Part shown: positions 38,129-47,800 of the stretch, one piece after another | Position numbering within the stretch: the first letter of the stretch is position 1 | How the letters are laid out: each line of letters opens with the position of its first letter | NCBI GenBank assembly: GCA_025201845.1 | Contig: MU603960.1 | Span: forward strand, 4,088 to 68,087 | DNA from: Martensiomyces pterosporus | Taxonomy: Eukaryota; Kickxellomycota; Kickxellomycetes; Kickxellales; Kickxellaceae | Direction: 5' to 3' | DNA length: 64,000 bases | Program-made: the position numbers and the translations under genes | The notes under the pieces: generated by a model | Seen by the model: the letters and a program-made list of their open reading frames with translations, nothing else | Database searches by the model: none | What the model was told of the DNA's origin: nothing

Positions 38129-41100
38129 TTATAACACAAAGCCCATGGCAGGGAGGAACTGTGGCAGCCACATGATCCGCTCCTTCACCCTCACAGGCAG
38201 GGACTCGCCAATGGGCAGATCAGTATACTCGGCAGCCGCGTCCTTGAAGGATATGGACTGTGCCTTTTGCCTGACAAGGACCTTGCATCCGTCGCAAAAC
38301 AGCATGGTAAACAGGCAATCCTCCTCCTCCTCGCCGTCACCACCCAAAGCCAGCAGGCACCATCCGACATCGGGGATAAAGCAGGCGTCCTCGAATCCCT
38401 GTTCGACAAGCACATGCGCCTGATTGCTTCCCCTATTGGAGCGGGCGGCTGGGGTGCGGAGCAGCGACCCTGGTGTCCTAAGGAACTTTTGCTGCTGCCA
38501 CTGCTGCTGCTGGTATCGCCGATCGTTGGCAGAGGCGTCACGGGTGTTTGGCTGGTTGAACTCTTCGACAAGACGAGTTATTGGACCCATGTTGAGACGT
38601 CTCGTTGGCGTGTCGTCGACTGTGCGGCGGTCAAGTACGTGGACATCCCACCTCTGCTTCTGACCGCCCACATATGGAGTCGCTGCTGGCGCTGGCTGTT
38701 GACTATTGCTGTTGTGGTGGTGGTTTATGTCAGGGTACTGTCGAGAGAGGATGCTTTGCGGCATGCGATCGTCCATTTCCTGCGTCCGCCTGCTATTGCC
38801 GTTCCCGTTGCTAGCCACAGCCGTCGACGACCCCACGGTATTCGAGATGCTCATAGGCATGCCACCGCGATCGCGAACATCCGCCACTGCCGATACCGGC
38901 TGTTGGCCAGCTCTGCGGCTGGCCTGCCTACGCCTCGTGAGACCCGGTGGCACATAGCTCATGTCATTCGACGAGTCCCAGTCCCAGGACAGATTGACCG
39001 GATACACGATGCTGCCTTCGTATTGCTCATACATGGCGCCGCCCTCCTCGAACTCAGCCAGCACCGCATTGAACTCCAGCACGCGCTTGAGAGCCTCCTT
39101 GGCATGCGCCAAAATCCCACGTATTTTCTCCGGCACTCTTCCTCCGTCCGCCGACGAAGGCTGCTGGCGGCGCTGCATCGACAAGTCGCTGAAATCCAGC
39201 GGAATGTCGTTCGCCTCTCCACCACCCTCCCCATCGCTGGTGTGCGGGAACTCGGATTGCGAGAGGGGGATTTTCTGTATCTCGTTGGGCAAGTCTTCCT
39301 TTGACGGAATCTCTACAGTTGCCTCGCCTCGCCTCCGCGCAATCTCCACCTTGATCCCATTAAAAAACGAGAACTTGAAACCGGCCAGCGGCGCATCCTC
39401 GAACAGCCACCCTTTCCCCTGGGGCGTGCTGACCTTGATCCTTTTCTGCTGCGAAAGCAGGTAAGCAACGCACCGACAGGCGATACGCACCGACTTGGAA
39501 ACAGCCGGGGGCATCTGGTGGAGGTCCCACGGGTGGGTGCGGTACGCGCTGGAGGCTGTGAGCGAATCGAGATGCAGCGGCCGTTTGAACTCGTACACCT
39601 GGCGGGAGGACTCGTCCATTGCTATGAGAGTGGGACTCGAGGTAAGGTCGAGAATGAGGAGGCGGTCAGCGCGCAGGTAGATTTTGCCATTTTTCATTGC
39701 CCGCTTCATCGGCTGCAGCCGGCGTGTGGAAAAGGCGGAAAGGTCAACGGCCTTGGACCCGTGAGCTGCTTCCTGCGATCCGTGGCGCTGAGAAAACGGC
39801 TCTTGGGCGGTCTGCCTGGCTCTCGATTCGGAGGCTGGACCAGTGCGTTGGGATGTTGGCTGTGCGGACATGTATTGCTGTTGCTGCCCCTCGTTGTCGT
39901 TGTCGTTGTCGTTGCTGTAATGCCCGGCTCGCGTGTATGTGATATCTGCGGAATGCGGGCGGTAGTGAGGACCACCCATTGCGGCAGCAGTATCCGTGGC
40001 AGTGCGAGACGAAGAGGGCATTCCAGCCGATAAATACTGGCCACCTCTACCATTTCCACGATCGCTGTGGTATTCCTGACGCCGCCGCCTATCGCTGGAA
40101 TGTAGTGGTGGTGGCACATGCCTACTGGCGACCTCAAGATCATCCGAGGCCACTCTGCTCTCAGGAGGAGGCAGCAAGTCGTCCGAGTGCCCCTCATACG
40201 CACCGCGCCCACCTAGCACACGCATCTCTCGCCCATGGCGCTCAGAGGACAGGATATCGGGATGGCGAGGAGGCAGCATCTGCTGCTGCTGTTTACTGCG
40301 GCCACCCCTCTGTTCATTTTCGATATCGTCGTGGCGGAGGATTCTGCGGTTCTGCGAGTGCCTCAGTCGCTGCTCGTGCGCCTGTGCATCCAGCTGGCTG
40401 AGAGTTGGCAGCCGCGTGGATGGTGACCTTAGGGAGGTGAAGAACGGGTGGTCTGGCAACTCCGAGCTTCTGATCCTCCTCCGTGGGTCAATCCTCAGCA
40501 GCGCCCTAATCAACCGCCGTGCCTCCTGTGAGATGTCGCTGGGCAGCCTGATTTGTGCCACCGCTTCCTCCGTGATTCTGCCCGATCCACGAAACGGCTG
40601 TGACCCCGTCAACAGGGTGACAAACAGACAGCCCAGTGCCCAGATGTCTGACTCAAAGCTGTATGGCTGTCTGGCTAGAATTTCGGGCGAGATGTAGCTG
40701 GGCGTGCCGCACAGCGTGGTGGGCTCCATGGTATTGTCGCCACGGATCCAGGTGGCAAGACCAAAGTCGCCCACCTTGACATCCATGTTTTCCGACAGCA
40801 TCATGTTGGCCAACTTCAAGTCCCTGTGCAGGACACCGAGCGAGTGGAGGTACGCCACAGCGCTGGATACCTGGCGCATGACGTGGCGGGCCTCGGCTTC
40901 GCTCAACGGCGAGAGCTGCGGCGCACCCTCGCTATTTGGTAGCTGGCTCGCGTGCAGGTGTCTCTGCCGTAGGTACCGCCAGAGATCTCCGCCGGCACAG
41001 TACTCCATAACAATGTACACGAGTCTGTCGTCTTCGAACGAATCGTAAATGCGCACGATGGACGGGTGGTCCAAGCACTCGTGGATGGCCACCTCGGCTG

Positions 41101-41398
41101 CCAGGCGCTGCTCGGCGGCACTGTCCTTTAGCGCGCGCTTGTCGACTATCTTTATTGCCAGATAGCCGCTCGAGGGTAGGTCCGGGTACCTCGAGGGATG
41201 CCGCGGCCGCACTCGGTACACTTTGCCAAACCCGCCGCGGCCTATTCGCTCCCAGCTGGTGAAGTCGTGGGAGGTCGCTGCGTGACTGTCGTCTCGCCTC
41301 GTCTGGCGGTGCTGCTGTCGGTCATTGTACGCGCCTCTGTTGCTCTTTGTGAAATGTGCCGAGAGTCGCCGGTACGTGGGGTGCTGGCGAACATACAT
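38129..41398 (-). CDS. PLK4: PLK4/SAK-like protein kinase with cryptic polo-box region
   Basis: 1089 residues from the first ATG (41398); the frame runs further only to a non-ATG codon. The N-terminal Ser/Thr kinase domain covers about 48-320: IGRGGFGKVYR glycine loop, AIKIVDKRAL lysine, LHRDLKLANMML loop, DFGLA, and TLCGTPSYISPE, the activation segment typical of PLK4. A long disordered middle (Ser/Gln/His-rich) follows. At about 560-700 a segment matches the cryptic polo box of PLK4 in order (LQPMKRAMKNGKIY, IACRCVAYLLSQQKRIKV, FKFSFFNGIKVEIARR, VEIPSKED), then a helix (AKEALKRVLEFNAVLAEFEE). The last 80 residues resemble polo box 3 (VGWCLLA, FTMLFCDGCKVLVRQ, SISFKD, then LPVRVKERIMWLPQFL). 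PLK4 starts centriole duplication in animals and flagellate fungi. Canonical Cdc5/Plo1 polo boxes are absent. Confidence 0.8.
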   Translation of the reverse strand: MYVRQHPTYRRLSAHFTKSNRGAYNDRQQHRQTRRDDSHAATSHDFTSWERIGRGGFGKVYRVRPRHPSRYPDLPSSGYLAIKIVDKRALKDSAAEQRLAAEVAIHECLDHPSIVRIYDSFEDDRLVYIVMEYCAGGDLWRYLRQRHLHASQLPNSEGAPQLSPLSEAEARHVMRQVSSAVAYLHSLGVLHRDLKLANMMLSENMDVKVGDFGLATWIRGDNTMEPTTLCGTPSYISPEILARQPYSFESDIWALGCLFVTLLTGSQPFRGSGRITEEAVAQIRLPSDISQEARRLIRALLRIDPRRRIRSSELPDHPFFTSLRSPSTRLPTLSQLDAQAHEQRLRHSQNRRILRHDDIENEQRGGRSKQQQQMLPPRHPDILSSERHGREMRVLGGRGAYEGHSDDLLPPPESRVASDDLEVASRHVPPPLHSSDRRRRQEYHSDRGNGRGGQYLSAGMPSSSRTATDTAAAMGGPHYRPHSADITYTRAGHYSNDNDNDNEGQQQQYMSAQPTSQRTGPASESRARQTAQEPFSQRHGSQEAAHGSKAVDLSAFSTRRLQPMKRAMKNGKIYLRADRLLILDLTSSPTLIAMDESSRQVYEFKRPLHLDSLTASSAYRTHPWDLHQMPPAVSKSVRIACRCVAYLLSQQKRIKVSTPQGKGWLFEDAPLAGFKFSFFNGIKVEIARRRGEATVEIPSKEDLPNEIQKIPLSQSEFPHTSDGEGGGEANDIPLDFSDLSMQRRQQPSSADGGRVPEKIRGILAHAKEALKRVLEFNAVLAEFEEGGAMYEQYEGSIVYPVNLSWDWDSSNDMSYVPPGLTRRRQASRRAGQQPVSAVADVRDRGGMPMSISNTVGSSTAVASNGNGNSRRTQEMDDRMPQSILSRQYPDINHHHNSNSQQPAPAATPYVGGQKQRWDVHVLDRRTVDDTPTRRLNMGPITRLVEEFNQPNTRDASANDRRYQQQQWQQQKFLRTPGSLLRTPAARSNRGSNQAHVLVEQGFEDACFIPDVGWCLLALGGDGEEEEDCLFTMLFCDGCKVLVRQKAQSISFKDAAAEYTDLPIGESLPVRVKERIMWLPQFLPAMGFVL

Positions 41399-41873
41399 TT
41401 CTCTTCTTTCTGCTGTCTGAATAGGCAGGTCTGCCCCCTTGCTGCTGAGTGATGTGGCAAGCTCCCGACAAAGCAAGCGCTAGCGGACCTGAGAGTGCTG
41501 GATGGATAGACACGAGGCGTAGAGTAAGCAAGGGTGCAGAAATAGGGGGCTCTGGAGAAAAAGAGCGAGTCCGTGGTGACAGCACAAGCCGAAATAGCGT
41601 GCGAATGAGTCCTGCTGCTGCTGTTTACTCTTTCGCCGCTTTTGTCAACAAGAGCAAAAAGGACGCTAGAGTAAACAACCACGCCATTGGCCGAAACACA
41701 CAGCAAGACCACATGACCAGATGCTGTGTGTGCCATTCAAGCAGGTCAGAAATTATCGTCCTTTTCGATGTGGCGCTTAGAGACAAACAATGCTTTAAAG
41801 AGAGAGAGAGAGAGAAGTGGGGATCTAGAAACAAGCAAAGCCAGCTCACAATAGCTCCAGACATACTCTGTCT
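41399..41873. other. Intergenic between OLA1 and the PLK4-like gene
   Basis: No gene seen. An (AG)n run lies at about 41798-41816. Confidence 0.45.
41798..41816. repeat. (AG)n microsatellite
   Basis: About nine AG dinucleotides in the 3' flank of OLA1. Confidence 0.85.
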
Positions 41874-43067
41874 TCACTTCTTGGCCCTGCCCATGCCGGA
41901 GCGGAAGTAGACAATGTCGCCGTCCTCGATATGCGAGTCCTTTCCGCGAATGTAGAGCTTGCCCTGGCCCTTGAGCTCGGGCTCCGACCCAGCAGCCTTC
42001 AGCTCTTCGAACTTCATCACATCGACCTGGATCAGCGAGTCGGCAATCTCGTTGTGGATGCTGCGCGCTGCCTCGGTCATCTTGGCGCCATTGCGGCACG
42101 TCCAGGCACGCACCTCGGTTCCATGTCCAGCGGTGAAGAAGTGCATGAGGTTGAGCGAGTGGTATCCGGTGGTGATGATCTTTGGGAATGCGGACACCGC
42201 CTTGTTCTCCTCCATGTATGCCTTCTGCTGGTCGCCCTCGAGGGCCTGCAGGTTGGTCTCAAAGACGCCCGAGAACGGAATCAGCAGGTCTCCTGGGTTG
42301 TTCTCATCGATCCACGCCTTGATCTTCGGGAGGAACTTGTTCTTCCTCCTGACGTAGTCCTTCTCGCTGACGTTGGCCAGATAGATCACGGGCTTGGCAG
42401 TGAGGAGGTACTGGCTGTTGATGGCATCGATCTCCTTGTTCGTCCACTCGCCCTTGCGCACGTCCTTGCCAGACTCCACCCAGTCGCGGACCTTCATAAT
42501 CGTCGCAAACTCCTCCTTCTTCTTCTTGTCCTCGGCGTTGCCGCCGTTGCCCAGGCGGGCAATGTTGGACTCGTTGGCCTTGATGTACTTTGTCAGGAAG
42601 GCAATGTCCTTCTGGCGCAGCTCGTTGTGGATGATCTCCAGATCGCGCGCCGGATCCACCTCGCCCTCAACGTGCACCACATCGGGGTCGTTGAACGCCC
42701 TGACCACATGGAAGATTCCGTCGACGGCGCTCACATGTGACAGGAAGGCATTGCCCAGGCCAGCGCCCTCCGACGCGCCCTTGACGAGACCCGCAATGTC
42801 GATGATCGTGAGGAAGGCGGGGACCTTGGACGAGGGCTTGTAGTGGTCGCACAGCCAGTCGAACCTCTCGTCGGGAACGGCCACGCGCGACTCCTCGGGG
42901 TCGATGGTGCAGAAGGGGTAGTTTTCGGCAGCCACGGCGGAGCTCGTGATGGCATTGAAGAAGGTCGATTTGCCGACGTTGGGCAGACCAACGACACCAA
43001 TCTTGAGGTTGTTGCCGGGGCGGCCCAATTGGACCTTCTCCTCGACGACTTGCTTCTTGGGAGGCAT
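41874..43067 (-). CDS. OLA1: Obg-like ATPase OLA1 (YchF family)
   Basis: 397 residues from the ATG at 43067 (MPPKKQ), the exact length of eukaryotic OLA1. G1 motif GLPNVGKST, switch region with DPEESRVAVPDER, G3 DIAGLVKGASEGAGLGN, and a G4 reading NVSE in place of NKxD, the change that gives ATP preference in this family. A coiled-coil insert (about 130-230) and a C-terminal TGS domain (FFTAGHGTEVRAWTCRNG, then YIRGKDSHIEDGDIVYFRSG) complete the protein. It binds ribosomes and is linked to translation and stress control. The frame continues upstream with an in-frame ATG at 43277; see the separate entry. Confidence 0.96.
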   Translation of the reverse strand: MPPKKQVVEEKVQLGRPGNNLKIGVVGLPNVGKSTFFNAITSSAVAAENYPFCTIDPEESRVAVPDERFDWLCDHYKPSSKVPAFLTIIDIAGLVKGASEGAGLGNAFLSHVSAVDGIFHVVRAFNDPDVVHVEGEVDPARDLEIIHNELRQKDIAFLTKYIKANESNIARLGNGGNAEDKKKKEEFATIMKVRDWVESGKDVRKGEWTNKEIDAINSQYLLTAKPVIYLANVSEKDYVRRKNKFLPKIKAWIDENNPGDLLIPFSGVFETNLQALEGDQQKAYMEENKAVSAFPKIITTGYHSLNLMHFFTAGHGTEVRAWTCRNGAKMTEAARSIHNEIADSLIQVDVMKFEELKAAGSEPELKGQGKLYIRGKDSHIEDGDIVYFRSGMGRAKK

Positions 43068-43277
43068 TTTCCTCGATTGCTTCTTGCTGCTAGGCGGGGT
43101 GGTTGAAAAGGGCTTTGCAAATGATGTAAAAACAACAACAGCTGATGGGCAGGTGCTGCTGGATTTGGCGGAGCGAAATAGCGGTGAGGAAAAAATGCTA
43201 GTAGAGACAAACTGCCTCGTGCTGGCTGGCAAAACGGTCCTTCCCTGAAGGCTGCTTCCAAGCAGGTGCAGCAGCAT
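43068..43277 (-). other. In-frame N-terminal extension of OLA1, candidate mitochondrial presequence
   Basis: From the ATG at 43277 the OLA1 frame is open for 70 extra codons. The extension has no Asp or Glu, nine Arg/Lys and many Ser/Thr (MLLHLLGSSLQGRTVL, then FRSAKSSST, and PFSTTPPSSKKQSRK just before the usual start). This is the composition of a mitochondrial targeting sequence. It could be used as an alternative start for a mitochondrial form, or be translated 5' leader by chance. Confidence 0.4.
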
Positions 43278-43875
43278 AGCTTTCCACGGCTGCGAGAGAC
43301 GCTTCTAGAGGCCTATTTGTGGCTAGTTTGCTTTCGGCGTGCTATTAGAAACAACGTGGTTCACCTTTGGCCGCGCCTTGCACAGCCCATGGCGGCGTGC
43401 TGCGTCGCGCCCGCCCGCCCAGCGCTAAAAAATTTTCCCCTGCCACACAGCGCTGCACAAACCGCCGGCCGAGCCGCCCTCCACTCGGCGGGCCAATCAC
43501 AGCGGCGGGAGCCAGAGGCGCACTGAGCCGCCGGACCCAGAGGCGCCAGCCGCCGCTTCGCAGCGAGATAAGATCCGTGTGCGGCCAGCAGCGCACCACC
43601 CAGGGCGAGATGGCGTGTCCCGGAGGAAGGGGGTCCACCCGGAACCAGAGCCGCACTTTGCCAGCGCTGCAGACACATGGATGCACGGATACACGATCAG
43701 AAGCAGATGTGGAATACACACGCCACCCACTGCCACACTTCCTCGAAACCAGCTTGTTGTGTTGAATCTGGAATTACAAAACATGGAAATTTAGGGATAT
43801 GTAAAATCGGGATTACGCTGTCTCTCTCTAGTAGAAAACAAGCAAGATGCGCGCGCAAGCAGGTCCAGGTGCTTC
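43278..43875. promoter_or_regulatory. GC-rich intergenic block with CCAAT box
   Basis: A GC-rich, CpG-rich block (about 43430-43600) contains GCCAATCA near 43490, a CCAAT-box match (orientation uncertain). It probably serves OLA1 (minus strand). No gene seen. Confidence 0.4.
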
Positions 43876-44589
43876 TTAGAAGAGGGCAGCAACAACGACA
43901 GCGGCAGCAGCAAAGGAGCCAGCAGCGATCTTGGCGGCGCCGTTGGGCTTGGAGCTGGCGGCGGGGGTGGTGGTGGCCTTGGCAGGAGCGCTACCCGAGG
44001 CAGAGCCGGACTCCTCGGCAACAGAGCCGAGCTCGCCGGAGGTGGCAGCGGGCTTGGTGCCCGAGGCAGACTTGGAGGCAGGGGCAGAGCCCGAGGCAGA
44101 GGCAGAGGCAGAGGGAGAGCCCGAGGCAGAGGCCGAAGCGGAGGGAGAGCCCGAGGCAGAAGCAGAGCCAGAGCCAGCGGCAGAGGAGGAGCCAGCAGCC
44201 GAGGTGGGGGAGGCAGCGCTGGTGGGGGCAGGGGTCGAGCCAGCAGCCGAGGTGCTGGCGGCAGCAGTGGCGGTAGGGATGGGCTTGCCGTCGAGGGTGA
44301 CGCCAGTGATGCCGGCGCGGGTGAGAACAGGGTTCATGATGGCGGGGGGGAGCATGGTGGCAACCTGCTGGACAAGGTCAGGGTTGAAGCCCTGGGTCAT
44401 CTTGGTGCCGCCGAGCAGCGAGGTGGCAGCATTGTAGACGGGGGTGTTGGCGGCCTTGAGAACGGGCAGATCCTCGTTGATGACGCTGACGATGCCATCC
44501 CAGTGGGCGGAGATCTGAGCCATGGCGTCGTTCTGGGCGACGGCAACGGCGGCGAGGGTGGTGGCGGCGGCGGCGACGGTGAACTTCAT
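43876..44589 (-). CDS. Secreted Ser/Ala-rich protein, predicted GPI-anchored
   Basis: 237 residues. Signal peptide MKFTVAAAATTLAAVAVAQ, then a folded-looking segment of about 85 residues (QISAHWDGIVSVINEDLPVL, LLGGTKMTQGFNPDLVQQV, AIMNPVLTRAGITGV). From about residue 105 it becomes Ser/Ala/Gly/Pro low complexity with near-repeats of SASASGSP. It ends with a GPI-type signal: a Ser/Asn/Gly site (SSKPNGAA) followed by a hydrophobic tail (GSFAAAAVVVAALF). This is the architecture of a fungal wall mannoprotein. The N-terminal domain is not recognised. No Cys at all, so it is unlike CFEM proteins. Confidence 0.75.
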   Translation of the reverse strand: MKFTVAAAATTLAAVAVAQNDAMAQISAHWDGIVSVINEDLPVLKAANTPVYNAATSLLGGTKMTQGFNPDLVQQVATMLPPAIMNPVLTRAGITGVTLDGKPIPTATAAASTSAAGSTPAPTSAASPTSAAGSSSAAGSGSASASGSPSASASASGSPSASASASGSAPASKSASGTKPAATSGELGSVAEESGSASGSAPAKATTTPAASSKPNGAAKIAAGSFAAAAVVVAALF

Positions 44590-44738
44590 TGTGTGCTGAT
44601 GTGTGGGATGTGGGAGGGAGCGGAAGGCTGAGAGATTAGTGCCTGCTTATTAGAGAGAGATGGACGCGCGGAGGAGGTGCTGGAAAAGAGTCGAAGGGTA
44701 CTTGATTAGGAAGCGCGCTGCTGGCCGCGCTGCGAGGT

Positions 44739-44747
44739 CTTTATATA
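44739..44747 (-). promoter_or_regulatory. TATA box of the GPI-anchored protein gene
   Basis: TATATAAAG on the minus strand, about 150 bases upstream of the ATG at 44589. Confidence 0.6.
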
Positions 44748-44847
44748 ATCCCAGTGCCCAAGTGTCCAGCGCGCAGATGCGATGCGCGGCTTGCTCCTGC
44801 CACGGCCGCTTCATATTCCCAGTACTTTCCATGCCTTGTCTCAATGG

Positions 44848-44882
<35 letters not shown>

Positions 44883-47800
44883 CAGGCACAGAGGCCACAT
44901 TTCCGCCAACCAGCTTCTGCCCCCCTTGTCCGTAGCCCAATCCCGGAGCACCCCCTCCTTCCCTCCCTCCCGAGGCCCTCTGAGTGCCGCCTCTCCCTTG
45001 TGCACCGCCGAGTGTGACGCTCAGCAATCCAGCCCAGTCCAGCCCAATCCAATCCAGAGAGGCCGGCGCTCGCTCTGCTGCTGTTTGTTGCTGCTGCTGC
45101 CGCAGGCATCCAAAGGGATAAAAATGGCTCACTCGGTATTTTCCCTGTCCATTCATTGGGTTTGCAACGGTGCATGCGGACCCGCTGATTCCACCCCCCC
45201 CCATCCGCACACTCCAATGCATCTGCCGCATTTGCTGCGTGGTGCTGGCTCGAGAGGGCGAGCGCCGCTTTCAAGCGCCAGTGTGATTGGGCATGTCGAC
45301 GATCCCTCCCATTGACCACGCACCCCACTCGCTTCTTTTGGCCATCTGCGAAAACAGCAGCACGAGGAACTGCAGGAGAGACTGCGTCCGTTTTTCTGCA
45401 TCTCTGATGCACATTCACAGAACCGTCTTTTCTTCCTGTCTCTGAGCGCCGTCGCTGGAAAGCGCTGGAGGGCTGTGTGGACCTGCTGGCGGCACGTCGG
45501 CCATGGCAGAGCCAGCAGCCCAGGCTGCAAGCTGCCTTCGCGCGTCTCCCTGGCAGCGCCTACCGTCCCCAGCATCCCTCAGCCAGCAAAAGCACACAAC
45601 ACAATACAACCACATCGTCTCGTGCTATCCCTCCATCCAACGACTACAATGGGCGTGAATACTGCTTATTCTTCCTATCCCCTGCCATTGCCGAGAGGCA
45701 TTCAGCACCACGCATTTCCTCTCGAGGGAGGCGCACTCCATGGCAAATGCCACCCTCCATTCACAACAATCATCTGATGGGTTGATGCCTCTCGCCACAG
45801 CAGTAAGCCAGCATATCCCACACACCTCGCCCTCTGTCCAGCGAGACATGGCACATATCAGCAGGGGATGGGGAAGCCTGGCGCCTAGACATTGCTGTTT
45901 ATTTTTACAACCCTCGCCCCTTTTGACAACGCCTCTGTGCCTCAGCTTTTCAGACTCTTGCTAGCGTCATCGCCAGAGACGGAAATCTCAATCACCTGCT
46001 GGTGCCTGTGTTGCATTGCGCCAATCTCCATGCCTCTTCGCACCCTCTCCACAGGCATACATGCTAAGGATTGATCCATGCTCCATGTCCTTTGGGTGGA
46101 TCTCACAAGATGCCGCATGGACGGCGAAGAAAAAGGGGGCATGGAAACAGCGTCATGTGTGTTCGTTTTTCGTGTGCTGCTTTTACGCGCCGTGGCCCCA
46201 TAGCGCTAGAACGCGATTGTGTGTAGACACTGGCACCGCGGTCCAGACCGAGAGACCACTGCAAACAGGCAAGCCGACCCCGTGCGTGTCACAGCATCTA
46301 GCAAACCACCAGTACATGCGCTGTCAACTCGGCCCGCCCGAGCCAGTAGAGAATCCCCCTCCCCATGCGCACAGATCTCGCACATACAAGATTTGTCCTA
46401 GAGATTCATATGCAGACGCATATTCTGCCAGGTAGCGCAAAAACAGGTTCCAAGCCTGCTGCATGTCTGTGCAGACGGGACACACCGCCCCTCGGCTGGA
46501 GTGGAGATATAGTTTGTCAGAGATTAACCCAGACGACTCAGCTACGGAATTTGCAGATCCTGCTATACAGCAAGTGGAAAATGGGCAGCTGACGCGCAAA
46601 GGAGGAGAAAGAAAGAAAGAAAAAGGCACGCAGCAAAAGTGGGCGGAAAACACTGCTTTCTGCGTGGATTTTCTGTTGTGATCTTCGCCCATGTCGTTCC
46701 CATAGCCACCAGTCCCCCTTTCGGCCAAGCAAGCGACGTGTTTCGGCAGCACTAGTGGTATACATGTAGATGTATGTGCTTGTACATGTTGCAGAAAACT
46801 AATGCCATGACAAAATACATGTGCATACAGTGCATGTCCTGCCAACAGGCGCCTCCTGGCAGAGTGCGCACGGATATCCTTGCCATAGGCGGTCCCGCAC
46901 CAACTTTGTGCATGTTCTGTGCTGGGGCTTTATGAGTTCCAGACATTGCTGGCCTGAGGGCGAACACGAACAGCACCGGTGGCCTATGCGTTCGTCCCAA
47001 CACGCCGAGCACAGATATGCGATAGGGGAAGGGTCCATTTTTTTCAAAATCAAGCTGGTATCCAGATTGCACTTTCACATGCCAACGCGAGCTCGTTGAG
47101 CACGGCTCTCCCCTGTCCGTATCTGGCTATTCCTTTGCTCACCCAGGCGCATGTGCTTCTCCCGTTTTGACGCTTGTGAATGTTTCTGTGAGACCAGGGA
47201 TCTGGGAGCGAAATCGTGAACAAGGACGAGGCGAAAATGAGGGTGTCTGTCGCTCGGGCACATCCCATCTACATCATGCACATGTAATGTACATATGCCT
47301 CCACTCACGCCCACTTCGGCATCTGTTGGCTGGGATGTGCCAGATGTGATGCCCAAGTGCTCTATAGCAACGCGGGCTGCGGGTGGGTGTCAGGCGATGC
47401 TCGGCGAGCTGCATGGTCTCGATAAAGGTGGATCAGAGCGGTGTGTGCTGTTGAATCGCATGCCGGCATTTCCCACTAGATGCTACACACTGCTCCCCAA
47501 CCAGCCTACAAGGCAAGTGAGCCAGCCCGAGCCCAAGTCCAGTGGCTGTAACGTGAGGACTCTTGAATGTGCTGCTTCATGGCGTTACCAGCATGTCCGA
47601 GGAGAAAGCGCATCGCCCAAGGCCAGCAGCTGTGTCTACTACGGATGTCTAGACATGCATACGTGGCAAAGCCAATGCTATCGTCATCCGATTGACAGGG
47701 AGCAGACCAGCCTGATGTAGATATGAACGCTCATCCACTACGTCGTCACACACGATCCGTTTTTTATTTTAGGATCGGCCCTTGCTGGCTTCAGTGGCAT

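Noticed and set aside
41931..42740. 269-codon plus-strand frame across OLA1
   Set aside because: Antisense shadow; Leu/Val/Asp-biased mirror composition.
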